Shown: positions 48,400 through 57,526 of the stretch, piece by piece
Layout: each line of letters begins with the position of its first letter
Position numbering within the stretch: the stretch's first letter is position 1
DNA from: Bacillus sp. S/N-304-OC-R1
GTDB lineage: Bacteria > Bacillota > Bacilli > Bacillales > Cytobacillaceae
Reading direction: 5' to 3'
Assembly (NCBI RefSeq): GCF_019749375.1
Contig: NZ_JACWFE010000023.1
Coordinates: 62,001 to 126,000, forward strand
Length of the DNA: 64,000 nucleotides
Translations under genes and position numbers: made by a program
Notes under the pieces: generated by a model
Seen by the model: only the letters and a program-made list of their open reading frames with translations
The model's database searches: none
Told to the model about the DNA's origin: nothing

Positions 48400-48798
48400 T
48401 TATTTAGGAAGATTAAGCTGCCAAGACACCCCAAAACGATCATTTAGCCAGCCAAACTTCTTACTGAAACCATAATCGCCAATTGGCATAAGGGCTTCTC
48501 CATCAGCAATCAATTTTTGATAAAGATTGTCAATTTCCTCCTCTGTATCACAAGTAACATAGATTGAAAATGAAGGTGTGAAGGAAAACTGATGTTTTAC
48601 ATTACTGTCGATACACATAAATTCCTGACCTTTTAAGGTAAAATAAGCTTTCATCACTGTTCCTTCGTCACCAGCTTGATTAGCCCCATACCGAATAATA
48701 TTAATAATTTGAGAATCCTCAATAAGAGAGGTATAGAAATTCATTGCTTCTTCCGCCTTGCCATCTTGAAACATTAAAAACGGTGTAATTTTTGACAT
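48400..48798 (-). CDS. VOC family protein, PhnB-like
   Basis: The protein has 132 residues of the PhnB/3-demethylubiquinone methyltransferase-like VOC type: ITPFLMFQDGKAEEAMNFYTSLI at the start, KAYFTLKGQEFMCIDS and FTPSFSIYVTCDTEEEIDNLYQKL in the middle, and WLNDRFGVSWQLNLPK at the end. Members are common single genes in Bacillus without assigned roles. GGAAGGTGG lies 6-7 bases before the ATG. Confidence 0.87.
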   Translation of the reverse strand: MSKITPFLMFQDGKAEEAMNFYTSLIEDSQIINIIRYGANQAGDEGTVMKAYFTLKGQEFMCIDSNVKHQFSFTPSFSIYVTCDTEEEIDNLYQKLIADGEALMPIGDYGFSKKFGWLNDRFGVSWQLNLPK

Positions 48799-48986
48799 TT
48801 TTATCCACCTTCCAATTAAATATGTACTAAATTTAATATAGTATATTTTGTCTATGAATTAAACTGCTCCTTTTACACAAGGAGAAAAGGTCATCCTAAA
48901 AACCTTTTTCCAACCTGTGGCCCCCTTTTAGTTCGGTAAGGGTTTAAAGGGCTTCAACCCTTCTTGGACCTCATACGAAGCCATTA

Positions 48987-49694
48987 TTAACATCTTACAT
49001 ATTTTCGTTTGAAACCAACCCTCCCTCTATCAATTTCTTTTTGAATACTTTCATAAGCATTTAGGAAACTGCTTTTTTTCTTGTCTCGTTTGACTTCAAC
49101 TATACCTACTTCCTTTGAAGTCTCAATCGCCTTTTCATGTAGCGGCAAATATGATATCCCCACAGTGTATAGAAAATTATTCATCGAGGATTTCGTTCGT
49201 TCTGGCGAATCATGAATCGTATTTTTCACCATATCAAGCATATGAGCAATCTTGCTCTCGGAAAATTCATTGTCTTTTCGATTTCCTAAAAGCCAGCAGT
49301 AGCAGCTCCAGCCAGCTGACATTCTCAGTTCATCACCGCTAGCAATCCATTTATCCGCAACATCTTGTGCAATATCCGACTCTGATAAAGTTACTGCCAC
49401 TACATAATCGGACAGCATATAATAATAAGCTGCCTCTATCCAACGTTCAAAATCCGAGTCAGTCATGGCTTTTGGGTCTGCGATAATGCCAGCAAAGTAC
49501 ATCGCATCATAATTACCTGTTGCATAAAGCTCTTCTGCTAAAAGTTGATTTATTTTTATTTTCTTAGCAATTGGTTTCATCGCACCTGTAGCCACACCAA
49601 AGAGCGGCTCATGTGCACCATTAGATATGTACATTTTTTTCGTTCGTTCCTTGCCGAGGGCTTCAAGTTCTGCCATCACTGTTTCAAAATCCAA
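48987..49694 (-). CDS. DNA alkylation repair protein (AlkD-like HEAT repeat family)
   Basis: The protein has 235 residues, all helical in HEAT-like repeats: YISNGAHEPLFGVATGAMKPIAKKI near the N-terminus, ELYATGNYDAMYFAGIIAD, and ADKWIASGDELRMSAGWSCYCWLLG. These match the AlkC/AlkD glycosylase family, though the catalytic Asp/Trp pair of AlkD cannot be assigned with certainty. The last 30 residues are strongly basic. The start is TTG at 49694 with AAGGAAGTG upstream. Single gene. Confidence 0.8.
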   Translation of the reverse strand: MDFETVMAELEALGKERTKKMYISNGAHEPLFGVATGAMKPIAKKIKINQLLAEELYATGNYDAMYFAGIIADPKAMTDSDFERWIEAAYYYMLSDYVVAVTLSESDIAQDVADKWIASGDELRMSAGWSCYCWLLGNRKDNEFSESKIAHMLDMVKNTIHDSPERTKSSMNNFLYTVGISYLPLHEKAIETSKEVGIVEVKRDKKKSSFLNAYESIQKEIDRGRVGFKRKYVRC

Positions 49695-49976
49695 ATTTTC
49701 GCACTTCCTTCCTTAATATTAATACCTATTTAATTGTAAAAACCTAATTTGCATCTTTTTTCAAATCTTCTATCTCTCTCAATTTTACCATTAATCCTAT
49801 TCAAGTATCCTGCTCCACTACCTTAAAACATACTTTCACAATCTCGAAAAATAATTATATAGCCCTAAAGAAAAATATGCGCTGATCCTTTTTACAGAAA
49901 AGGGCACTTTCCTTGAAGGAATATTATTTAGGATAAGCTATCATTAATTTAGATCTTTGGAAGGTCTGAAGCCTAT
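49695..49976. other. Spacer between alkD-like and YusW-type genes
   Basis: About 280 bp plus the terminator. It contains a GCGCTGATCC..AAAAGGGCAC hairpin-like element at 49879-49907, one of a recurring set in this part of the window, and otherwise AT-rich sequence with no gene. Confidence 0.45.
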
Positions 49977-50012
49977 TAAAAAAACAGCCAAGGAACTTAT
50001 TCCTCAGCTGTC
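49977..50012 (-). terminator. Terminator after the YusW-type lipoprotein gene
   Basis: On the minus strand ACAGCTGAGGAA pairs with TTCCTTGGCTGT and is followed by seven T residues. Confidence 0.88.
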
Positions 50013-50017
50013 TATTT

Positions 50018-50548
50018 TTAATCATTATATTCCATAGAAGTTCCATCATTGAAGATGATTTCCAACTCAAATTTAATATAGTTTGCCGGGAGGTCAAATG
50101 TCTTTAGAATTTGATCGATAGCATCCTTTTTATTCGTGTCTTTAGAAATAGTCAGTTTTTCTACTTTTGAATAAATTCTGTCGAATGCATCTTTACCCCG
50201 TAAGTGTACATTATTTAAATCATCATCAACTTGCCCTCCAATCAAACCTGAGTTGTCGTGATTAATCTCAACTTCATAGTCTTTCTGCTCCGCGTATGAT
50301 ACTTCTAAATCAAATTCACTAAAATTCAAACTTTTCATTTTTGACTTCATTTCATTTTGGTCCTGAGTATTTTGTAGATAAGAATTATTTATATTGGTTG
50401 CTTTACCATTATTATTATTATTATTATTATTATTCTGAGTAGCATTATTTTGATTTGTTTTATTATCGGTTTCATTTGTTTGCCCGCCACAAGCGATTAA
50501 TAACGTAATACAAAATACAGATGAGAAGATAAATAAAATTCGTTTCAT
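50018..50548 (-). CDS. YusW-like lipoprotein
   Basis: The protein has 176 residues from the ATG at 50548 (GGAGG 6 bases upstream). A lipoprotein signal ends in LLIAC with Cys20 as the lipidated residue. A low-complexity Asn/Thr/Gln linker (about 25-60, including nine consecutive Asn codons) follows, then a YusW-type globular domain with FSEFDLEVSYAEQKDYEVEI and ILKTFDLPANYIKFELEI. It is anchored on the outer face of the membrane; the function of YusW proteins is unknown. The ATT/ATA-type repeat makes the linker prone to slippage. Confidence 0.85.
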   Translation of the reverse strand: MKRILFIFSSVFCITLLIACGGQTNETDNKTNQNNATQNNNNNNNNNGKATNINNSYLQNTQDQNEMKSKMKSLNFSEFDLEVSYAEQKDYEVEINHDNSGLIGGQVDDDLNNVHLRGKDAFDRIYSKVEKLTISKDTNKKDAIDQILKTFDLPANYIKFELEIIFNDGTSMEYND

Positions 50549-50837
50549 TTGTTGCCTCCATTCCAAGTACTATGTAATCTGAAAATAGACAGAAAAATAA
50601 CTATCTAGTGAATAAAAATAAACTCATCCCCTCCGTCATCGTCTTTCCTTCTTTGCAAAATTAATTTACACATTAAGAGGATGTCCAAAATACTAGGAAA
50701 AAATGACTAACGAATCATTTCATCAACTTTTTTACTTCTCTTTTAGTTATCCATTCGTGTTTATCACAGAAATTAGCATTTACATGTAAAAAAGCACGCA
50801 ATCCTTCTTACAGAAAATAATTTAATTGGCCCTAAAA
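50549..50837. other. Spacer between YusW-type and DinB genes
   Basis: About 290 bp of AT-rich sequence before the DinB terminator. It holds a degenerate AAAAGCACGCAATCC motif at 50789-50803, similar to the hairpin family of this region. No gene is seen. Confidence 0.4.
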
Positions 50838-50839
50838 TA

Positions 50840-50876
50840 GAAAAAGAGCACCTCCCCTTTTTCAGGATAGTGCCCC
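50840..50876 (-). terminator. Terminator-like hairpin after DinB gene
   Basis: On the minus strand GGGCACTATCC pairs imperfectly with GGGGAGGTGCTC and is followed by TTTTTCTATTTT. It belongs to the recurring GCGC/GCAC-TATCC family. Confidence 0.65.
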
Positions 50877-50942
50877 TTTGCAAAAAATCACCAGCCACCC
50901 TTATCTACATTCCGCATTTCTCTTTTAACTCAATAATATTAA

Positions 50943-51446
50943 TTACATTTTAGGAGCTGCCATACCTATCATAGCCCATTCCTCTTTTGATGGACCATAA
51001 AGACCCGGGATAGTTAAACCTGCTTGACGCATAAGAATGGTCATTTGTCCTCTATGGTGAATTTGATGTTGAATCATAAAAAATAAAAGTTCTGAATTTG
51101 ACATTTTCTGACCAAAAAAATCCTTTATTTCGCCAAGACTACTATCAGTCCATTGATTTTTTACAGCTTGAAACAAAGCAGTTCTTGCTTTTTGATAGCT
51201 GTCAGAGATGAACTTTGCTGAGGTTGGGACAGGATAATCTTGATTAGGAGAGTCAAAGGTAAGGTCTGTTTGAGTTGCTATAACATTAATTGCTGTTACA
51301 GTATGCCAAGCTATTCTTCCTAATGTCCAATTTTCCGGTGTTACTTCTTGGGATAAGGATTCGTCTGTAAGTTGATTAAGAATTTTCTGAGTGGCATCCG
51401 CTTCAAAGTTCCATAATTTAAGGAAACCATCTAGTGTTTGAAACAT
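50943..51446 (-). CDS. DinB family protein
   Basis: The protein has 167 residues from the ATG at 51446 with GGAGGATG 5-8 bases upstream. DinB/YfiT four-helix metal-binding fold: GRIAWHTVTAINVI gives the first His, and MIQHQIHHRGQMTILMRQ supplies the other two (H-x-x-x-H). Members are metal-dependent, often thiol-linked transferases or stress proteins without known substrate. A second, broken DinB gene lies at 60.3 kb. It is monocistronic. Confidence 0.88.
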   Translation of the reverse strand: MFQTLDGFLKLWNFEADATQKILNQLTDESLSQEVTPENWTLGRIAWHTVTAINVIATQTDLTFDSPNQDYPVPTSAKFISDSYQKARTALFQAVKNQWTDSSLGEIKDFFGQKMSNSELLFFMIQHQIHHRGQMTILMRQAGLTIPGLYGPSKEEWAMIGMAAPKM

Positions 51447-51542
51447 AATCATCCTCCTCACTTAAATACTTTTAAAATATATTCTCCATTTTTCAAAAAT
51501 TACCTGTTAAGTCAACAAAAACGTAATCTTCCGCTTACCCCA

Positions 51543-52106
51543 TCATCCACCATTTTCTAAACATAAGTGTTTTCGAGTTCTTCCAATGAAAAAAGTTATA
51601 ATTGATATCATTATCATTATTCCATATGACAATATATCCCAAGTATCAATAATTGGGTGATTAATAAACTTTGAGATCATTGCACTTACTATAATACCAA
51701 CAGGAATCCCTAACATAATTGAAACAGAAACTGTAATCCATTTCCCAGTCTTCATTGTTAAAAATAAAAAATATATCATCCACATATAAAAAATACCAAT
51801 TAGTGATATAGGAATTCCAATGGGTAGCATTAATTTTGTCCCACCTATTATATGATTTAGGATCAATAAAAATGGAATTATAAAAATGCTTAAAGAAACA
51901 AGAGCCTTTCTTACTTTATTCCTTTTAAACTGAAATAAAGGAATAATAATAAGCCATAAAAATAATATGCTTGTAATTGGATATAGAGACCAAGTTAGTT
52001 TACCTTTAACCGAAAGATTACAAATGATACAAATCAGTATACCTAGGAAACAAGTAAGAGAAATCACCGTTTTTATTATAAAGTTCACCGATGCTTTGTT
52101 GTTCAT
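51543..52106 (-). CDS. Unknown multi-pass membrane protein
   Basis: The protein has 187 residues with about six hydrophobic helices (13-33, 40-60, 68-85, 93-117, 124-145 and 155-172) and short basic loops, and it ends RKHLCLENGG. The ATG at 52106 has GGAGGG 6 bases upstream. I do not recognise the family. It is monocistronic with no informative neighbour, so only an integral membrane location can be stated. Confidence 0.7.
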   Translation of the reverse strand: MNNKASVNFIIKTVISLTCFLGILICIICNLSVKGKLTWSLYPITSILFLWLIIIPLFQFKRNKVRKALVSLSIFIIPFLLILNHIIGGTKLMLPIGIPISLIGIFYMWMIYFLFLTMKTGKWITVSVSIMLGIPVGIIVSAMISKFINHPIIDTWDILSYGIMIMISIITFFIGRTRKHLCLENGG

Positions 52107-52726
52107 CAAAAACCCTCCATCACTATTTATAGCTTAATAATAATGAAAGCTAATAAAGGAAGGGAGGGTGATTTTTTCTCCCCTCCCTGTTCTTGATAAA
52201 TACAAATGAGGAATTTGTCCCCCACACGCGATTGTTGAATTGATTACTTATATCATTTTCCTTCTAAGAAAAAGCCAGTATGATTGCTGGCATTTTCACT
52301 TTTACTTATTTAAAAAGGCTTTTCTAACGTGGAGAAAATCTATAATCGCTGCACAAATAACATAAGATTTCGTAGCATTGATGGAACAAGTAAATAACAG
52401 TATAAATAGAACAGAAAAGCTTGGGATTATATTTAAAGGAGAAGTTGTTCATTAGCCGCTAAAGCGAGTGTGTTAAATAAGCGAAGAAATTTCCCTTAAG
52501 TTAGAAAATAGTACCAAAAACAACTTAATAGACGGAAAGATTCCGACTATTTACTCGAAAAACGAGATAATGAGTAAGATTGCTTTGCTTAATCGGAAAA
52601 ATTCCGCTTATATCCCCCGAACCGAGCTCTATCCTGCTGTATAGCCGGAAAATTTCCTCTTATTTTAATTATCTCTGGTTACTCAAAAAAGACATCGGTG
52701 TTAATCCAACGATGTTTAATCAATGT
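52107..52726. other. Gene-free region with palindromic CGGAAA repeats
   Basis: From 52107 to 52913 I see no convincing gene. A frame of 86 codons at 52580-52840 runs through repeat DNA and has no ribosome binding site. CGGAAA-N-ATTCCG motifs occur at 52533-52545 and 52594-52606, with a variant CGGAAAATTTCC at 52646-52657, each followed by TTAT or CTAT. CTCGAAAAACGAG at 52555-52567 is another palindrome. They look like degenerate copies of a unit of about 55 bp. Confidence 0.5.
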
Positions 52727-52815
52727 ACTGCGGGAAGTAGAGGAAAGGTCGAGACCCCGCAGAAGGTACGGCGAGGAGGTTCGACTTCCTCCCCGCGGAA
52801 AGGAACGGTTCACTG
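52727..52815. repeat. GC-rich intergenic repeat element
   Basis: This stretch is much richer in GC than its flanks: GCGGGAAGTAG, GAGACCCCGCAG, GGCGAGGAGG and TTCCTCCCCGCGGAAAGGAA in order. It resembles a repeat common between Bacillus genes (from memory, with CCTGCGGGA and CCCCGCGGAAAGC blocks). GAGGAGG and CCTCCTC-type arms would pair. The copy number in the genome is not known from this window. Confidence 0.6.
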
Positions 52816-52913
52816 TTTAGTTTTATACTTTCCCATTTAAAATGAATAACCAGTTATTTTCCATCCAATACTACCTATGTAAATGTTAAAAATATAAGAG
52901 AGGTAGAACATAT

Positions 52914-53636
52914 ATGGGAAATGTTATCTTCATTACAATAATAAAAGGTATTTGTTTGTACATATTAGCATTATTTTTATCCCGAAAAATAGGTACAAAA
53001 CTTATATCAAAAATGACCTTTTTTGATTTTGTTATGAGTGTTTCAATGGGTTCAATAGTCGCAAATGCCATTATTGATAAGGAATTTGCAACACTATCCG
53101 CCACTACTGCCTTAATATTACTTGCCATTTTGACTATATTCACTGGTTACTTAAGTTTGAAAAATATCAGATTAAGGAAGTTATTTAATTCTGAACCGAT
53201 TACTTTAGTTGAAAATGGAACTATTGTAGACGAAAATATGAAGAAAATAAAGTTGACCATAAGTGAATTAAAGATGAAATTAAGAGAAAAAAATGTCTTC
53301 AATGTAGCCGATGTGGAATTCGCCTTAATGGAAACAGATGGAAACGTATCTGTATTACCAAAATCAGACAAAAAACCACTTACCCCTTATCATATGAATA
53401 TAAAAACAACAAGTTCAGGTATTGAAAAGGATATAATCATTGATGGAGCGATAATGGAGGAAAATTTAACAAGTGCTGGATTGGATAAAGTATGGCTAAT
53501 ATCTGAGCTTAATAAACAAAAAATCAAAGATTGTTCAGAGGTTTTTTATGCTGGATTAGACAATACTAAAAAACTATATGTATCTAAAAAACACAGTACC
53601 AGCAAAGAAACCCACGGGAAATATGGCATTGAATGA
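52914..53636 (+). CDS. DUF421 family membrane protein, third copy
   Basis: The protein has 240 residues with three N-terminal helices (4-24, 38-58 and 62-80), SRKIGTKLISKMTFFDFVMSVSMGSI between the first two, and a DUF421 domain with PITLVENGTIVDENMKKIKLTI and FNVADVEFALMETDGNVSVL. It is close in length and motifs to the 236-residue protein at 17.1 kb, so it is more likely its paralog than that of the shorter one. AGAGAGGTAG lies upstream of the ATG. Monocistronic. Function unknown. Confidence 0.87.
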   Translation: MGNVIFITIIKGICLYILALFLSRKIGTKLISKMTFFDFVMSVSMGSIVANAIIDKEFATLSATTALILLAILTIFTGYLSLKNIRLRKLFNSEPITLVENGTIVDENMKKIKLTISELKMKLREKNVFNVADVEFALMETDGNVSVLPKSDKKPLTPYHMNIKTTSSGIEKDIIIDGAIMEENLTSAGLDKVWLISELNKQKIKDCSEVFYAGLDNTKKLYVSKKHSTSKETHGKYGIE

Positions 53637-53720
53637 TTCGTCTTAGCTTGATGGTCATGAAGAAAAAAATGAAATAACATATAAAGGAGGTGCCAAGTTA
53701 AATAGCCAAAAATGAAAACA

Positions 53721-53753
53721 GGCACTTATCCTTTTTGAAGGATAGCGCCCTTT
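53721..53753 (-). terminator. Terminator-like hairpin after the MFS gene
   Basis: On the minus strand GGGCGCTATCC pairs with GGATAAGTGCC around TTCAAAAA and is followed by TGTTTTCATTTTT. It lies about 108 bp after the MFS stop and is one copy of the recurring GCGCTATCC family. Confidence 0.65.
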
Positions 53754-53860
53754 AATGCATTAATTTATAAATATGATTTCAACTATAAAATCAATTATTT
53801 CTTCTTTCACAAAGCACCCTTGAGTTTAAGGTGAAATATTTAACAATTATCGTCTATACT

Positions 53861-55054
53861 TCAATTCGACAGATTAGCCACAGTAGTCTTCACTTCGTTA
53901 ATTGCTTGCTTACTCCAGAACAATGTAATAACTATTCCCAGAGATAATATTATCGTCGCAAAGTAGTAAGGATAGTTAATATCTAAATCAAATAGTATTC
54001 CTCCTAGAATTGGACCACTAATGTTCGCTAAACTTGTAAACATAGAGTTCATTCCACCAACGAATCCTTGTTCGTTCCCAGCTATATTTGAGAGGTATGA
54101 AGTAACTGCTGGTCTGAATAAATCGAATCCTACAAAAACAATAAATGTAACAAGTAAAATAGAAAAATATGAATGAACAACAGTCATTAAATAGACAAGT
54201 AATCCTGATAATATTAAGCTATATCGAATCAGTTTAATTTCACCCCAAATTCTTGTAAGCCGATCAAACAATATGACTTGTGAAAAAGCACCAAAAATTG
54301 CACCGCCAGTAATAACAATAGCTATATCGGATGGTTTAAATTGAAATTTATGGTCCACAAATAAACTAAAGAACGATTCAAAAGCTGCTAAGCCAAATGA
54401 AGCAATAAAAATTAAAATAAACGCGACAAAATATTTCGGCTCAATCATGCGTCTGAAACCATCCCTACTTCCTGAGGTCTCTTCATAAATTTCTGTTTCA
54501 CGATCTGGCTCAGATATAAATATAATCGTTAGTATTGCAGCTATTGTACCAAGTGCTCCTGCAAAGAAGAATGGTATACGTGTTCCAAATTCCGCTAAAA
54601 ATCCACCGATACCTGGACCAATAATAAATCCTGTACTAATTGCAGCTGACATATAACCTAATGCTTTGGGGCGAGTTTCCAAATTTGTAATATCAGCGAT
54701 AAAAGCAGTAACACCTGGCATAATAAACGCAGCACTTACTCCACCTAAAATACGAGAAATAAATAACATATCGATTTCTTTACCAAGTCCAAATAATACC
54801 TCTGATAAGCCGAAAATAAATAATCCTAATACAATCATAATTTTTCTACCCAATTTATCTACAGCTTTTCCTGCAAATGGCGAAACAATCAATTGTGCAA
54901 TCGCGAAAGCAGCTGTTAGATAGCCTACCGTTTTTCCGTTTATCCCCAATTCATTCATCAGTGTAGGTAAGACTGGAATGATAAGACCAATTCCCAAAAA
55001 GGCTATAAATAAATTCAATAATAATAATCCTAAAGTCATTTTATAAGTCTTCAT
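53861..55054 (-). CDS. Bmr/Blt-type MFS multidrug efflux transporter
   Basis: The protein has 397 residues from the ATG at 55054 (AAGGAG site, 10 bases). Twelve-helix DHA1 transporter: LFIAFLGIGLIIPVLPTLMNELG in helix 1, FAGKAVDKLGRKIMIVLGL (motif A), FISRILGGVSAAFIMPGVTAFIADIT, and ALGYMSAAISTGFIIGPGIGGFLAE (motif C), all very like B. subtilis Bmr and Blt as I remember them. It exports cationic drugs and dyes by proton antiport. A MerR-type regulator is divergently transcribed, as for blt-bltR. Confidence 0.92.
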   Translation of the reverse strand: MKTYKMTLGLLLLNLFIAFLGIGLIIPVLPTLMNELGINGKTVGYLTAAFAIAQLIVSPFAGKAVDKLGRKIMIVLGLFIFGLSEVLFGLGKEIDMLFISRILGGVSAAFIMPGVTAFIADITNLETRPKALGYMSAAISTGFIIGPGIGGFLAEFGTRIPFFFAGALGTIAAILTIIFISEPDRETEIYEETSGSRDGFRRMIEPKYFVAFILIFIASFGLAAFESFFSLFVDHKFQFKPSDIAIVITGGAIFGAFSQVILFDRLTRIWGEIKLIRYSLILSGLLVYLMTVVHSYFSILLVTFIVFVGFDLFRPAVTSYLSNIAGNEQGFVGGMNSMFTSLANISGPILGGILFDLDINYPYYFATIILSLGIVITLFWSKQAINEVKTTVANLSN

Positions 55055-55125
55055 TTTATTTATTCTCCTTACAAAACTCAATTTATCAAAAACCGAACGT
55101 ATTAATTTGATTTATTTACAGCTTT

Positions 55126-55156
55126 ATCCTAGTGTATATAGTAACTATATAGTCAA
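55126..55156 (-). promoter_or_regulatory. MerR-type promoter with 19-bp spacer for the MFS gene
   Basis: On the minus strand TTGACT (55156-55151) and TAGGAT (55131-55126) are separated by exactly 19 bp, the overlong spacer used by MerR activators, which twist the DNA to align the boxes. The spacer holds the palindrome ACTATATAGTTACTATATA. The regulator gene lies just to the right. Confidence 0.75.
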
Positions 55157-55173
55157 GAGTGGTGATGTGAAAA

Positions 55174-56007
55174 ATGAATAAAAAAAACATGAAATATTTA
55201 ACCACAGGTGAATTTGCAAAGCTTTGCAAGGTTAACAAACAAACACTCTTTTACTACGATCAAATTGGTCTTCTGTCCCCAGTATATAAAAATGAAAAAG
55301 GCTATCGTTTTTATTCAATCAACCAAATAGATTTATTCTTTGTTATAGATTTATTAAAAGATCTGGGTATGTCGCTAAATGATATTCAACAATACACGCA
55401 AAATAAATCTCCTGAAAGTTTTTTAACTTTAATGTATCAAAAGAAAGAAGAGATTGCGAAAAAGCGGCAGGAAATTCAATTAAAGGAAAAACTTATCGAA
55501 ACAAAAATAACATTAATGGAAGAGGCCTCTCAACTTGACTTTCATCAAGTTACGCTTAAACATCTGCCAGAAGCCACACTTTATCTAAGCAGAAACATTG
55601 AAAATATTAATGATGAGGAATTTTTAGAGGTGATTTCAGAATTTATTGGAGAATTGAACGAGTTTCAGCTCGATACTGGATATCCAATTGGAGGAATAAC
55701 AAAACGGGAGCAAATTTTAAAAGGGGAATTCTCTAAATATAGTTATTTATACATTGAGCAGCCACATCCAAAAGAGGGATATCCGTATTTCCAGGCTGTA
55801 AAGGGTGATTTTCTCATTGGGTATCATATTGGGGATGATAAAACAATACATCATACATATAAGAGACTTTTTTCTGAAATGGATCGCTTAGATTTAACTT
55901 TAGGAGATTTTGTTTTTGAAGAGTATATTTATGATACTGTTGTAAAGAACAAAAAGGAACATTACGTTACAAAGATTATGGTAGAGGTAATAAATAATAA
56001 GAGATAA
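55174..56007 (+). CDS. MerR family drug-responsive regulator (BltR/BmrR-like)
   Basis: The protein has 277 residues. MerR DNA-binding domain: YLTTGEFAKLCKVNKQTLFYYDQIGLLSPVY in part, then GYRFYSINQID and the coiled coil at about 80-120. The C-terminal half (about 125-277) is a GyrI-like effector-binding domain of the BmrR type (FSKYSYLYIEQPHPKEGYPY, GDDKTIHHTYKRLF). It likely senses drugs and activates the divergent MFS gene through the 19-bp-spacer promoter between them. Confidence 0.88.
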   Translation: MNKKNMKYLTTGEFAKLCKVNKQTLFYYDQIGLLSPVYKNEKGYRFYSINQIDLFFVIDLLKDLGMSLNDIQQYTQNKSPESFLTLMYQKKEEIAKKRQEIQLKEKLIETKITLMEEASQLDFHQVTLKHLPEATLYLSRNIENINDEEFLEVISEFIGELNEFQLDTGYPIGGITKREQILKGEFSKYSYLYIEQPHPKEGYPYFQAVKGDFLIGYHIGDDKTIHHTYKRLFSEMDRLDLTLGDFVFEEYIYDTVVKNKKEHYVTKIMVEVINNKR

Positions 56008-56149
56008 TCATACTTAGTGCCGTGTCTAATATTTAAGTTAGCTAAGTTGGCGAATTTTGGATATTTTTCATGTTACAATAAAATAAATAATATTATGGAT
56101 TTTTTATACCTTTCATTACGTAATGTAAATAATTAAGGAGTGATATTTT

Positions 56150-56695
56150 GTGAAAAAATTGATATTTATTTCAGTTCTCCTTTTATCACTTCTCTTTGGT
56201 TGCAAAGGCTATAAAGAAACAGCTTTTGACCCATCTAAATTAAATGTAATAAATACTGCTTGGGATGAACAGGGGAATGAAACATACATCCAATATGAAA
56301 CACCAACTGTAAGTGATGGTATAGAAGCGCTGCCGTTTAAAATAAAATTACCCCAGACGCTACCTTTTGAAACCGATGGTTATAAACCTACTATTATAGA
56401 TGATTTAGAAAATGACGGAGAAAAGTTATTGGTCACTTTTCGTGCTTATTCGAAAGAAGAGAATCCGGATCATCCGATAATTTTTAAAATAAGAGTATAC
56501 AATTTCAATATGTTCCCACCCCAACCCAAATATTATGATGAAGTGAAATTAAAAAATGGTGTTATTGGTAAATACTCGTCAACAAATCTTTATTTTCAAA
56601 TAGATAATATTGAATATCATATTCATATTTTTGGTTTGCCTGATGATGAGAATTCTCGAAAGGAGTTAATCAATATCGCAAATCAAATGATTTAA
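56150..56695 (+). CDS. Putative lipoprotein of unknown function
   Basis: The protein has 181 residues. The start is GTG at 56150 with AAGGAGTG upstream. The lipoprotein signal peptide ends LLSLLFGCKG, with Cys18 lipidated. The rest is beta-rich and polar without a known domain (LPFKIKLPQTLPFETDGYKP, then FRAYSKEENPDHPIIFKIRVY). Surface-exposed by inference. Monocistronic; the neighbours give no hint about function. Confidence 0.75.
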   Translation: MKKLIFISVLLLSLLFGCKGYKETAFDPSKLNVINTAWDEQGNETYIQYETPTVSDGIEALPFKIKLPQTLPFETDGYKPTIIDDLENDGEKLLVTFRAYSKEENPDHPIIFKIRVYNFNMFPPQPKYYDEVKLKNGVIGKYSSTNLYFQIDNIEYHIHIFGLPDDENSRKELINIANQMI

Positions 56696-56922
56696 ATTAT
56701 ACAATTTAAGAACCTAATAATTGAAATGGAACAATGACTGTGGAACTTTCCTCCTTCCTTTTTCTCGCAACAAAATAAAATAAGTTTTGAATTTTAATCG
56801 GAGTTCTGCTCAAATTGTCATTACAAACCCTAAATAGAATATATGTTCTATTTTTCTTGTACATCAAAGATCAAAAGACTATACTTAAATCATATACATA
56901 TATTGGGGGGGTAAAGATAATA

Positions 56923-57414
56923 ATGTCTGAAACTTTAAATTCTTCAATTGTACTAGTTGAGTACAACGATACATTCGATGAACAACTATCCAACTTCCAC
57001 TTACCTAAAGAGCAACTTCAATTTACCAGCATGCCTTTGGAAAAAATCAACAATCCTAATGTTTCTAACAACGCTAAGCATGTTTTAATTCTTGAAAACG
57101 GTATTCCTGTAGGTTATTTTGCTTTAGAAGATGGCGATAAGCTTTTAAAGTACAGTAATAATATTAATGCTCGTTTGCTGACAGCGTTCTCAATTGATTC
57201 AAAAAATCAAGGAAAAGGATTAGCAAAGATCGGTCTTCAGCTATTACCTGAGTTCGTTAGAAATAATCTTCCTGGAACTGACGAAATTGTCCTCGGTGTC
57301 AATCAGAGAAATACGCCTGCTTATAATCTTTATTTAAAAACAGGGTTTGTAGACGAAAACGAATTTTATGAAGGCCCAAAAGGCCCTCAACATATTTTGC
57401 ATATGAGAGTCTAA
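56923..57414 (+). CDS. GNAT family N-acetyltransferase
   Basis: The protein has 163 residues from the ATG at 56923; GGGGGG lies about 11 bases upstream. A longer frame from 56815 is unsupported. Motif A is LLTAFSIDSKNQGKGLAKIGLQLL, and motif B NQRNTPAYNLYLKTGFVDE. The N-terminal part (about 1-70) is the substrate-binding side. The substrate is unknown. The region before it is AT-rich and may hold the promoter. Confidence 0.83.
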   Translation: MSETLNSSIVLVEYNDTFDEQLSNFHLPKEQLQFTSMPLEKINNPNVSNNAKHVLILENGIPVGYFALEDGDKLLKYSNNINARLLTAFSIDSKNQGKGLAKIGLQLLPEFVRNNLPGTDEIVLGVNQRNTPAYNLYLKTGFVDENEFYEGPKGPQHILHMRV

Positions 57415-57473
57415 TCAAGAGAGACTTTATGAGTCTACAAAGTTCATCAACATTTTGGCCCTTTTCATGAAGA

Positions 57474-57502
57474 AAGGCGCTTTCCTTTTTTAGAAAAGCG
57501 CC
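57474..57502 (-). terminator. Terminator after the RNase J gene
   Basis: On the minus strand GGCGCTTTTCTA pairs with AGGAAAGCGCC and is followed by TTTCTTC, 24 bp after the stop. It matches the recurring hairpin family of this region in outline. Confidence 0.75.
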
Positions 57503-57526
57503 AGTTCGTTGAAGATCTCCCCGCTA

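Noticed and set aside
52580..52840. 86-codon plus-strand ORF
   Set aside because: Its second half is translation of the GC-rich repeat, and it lacks a ribosome binding site.
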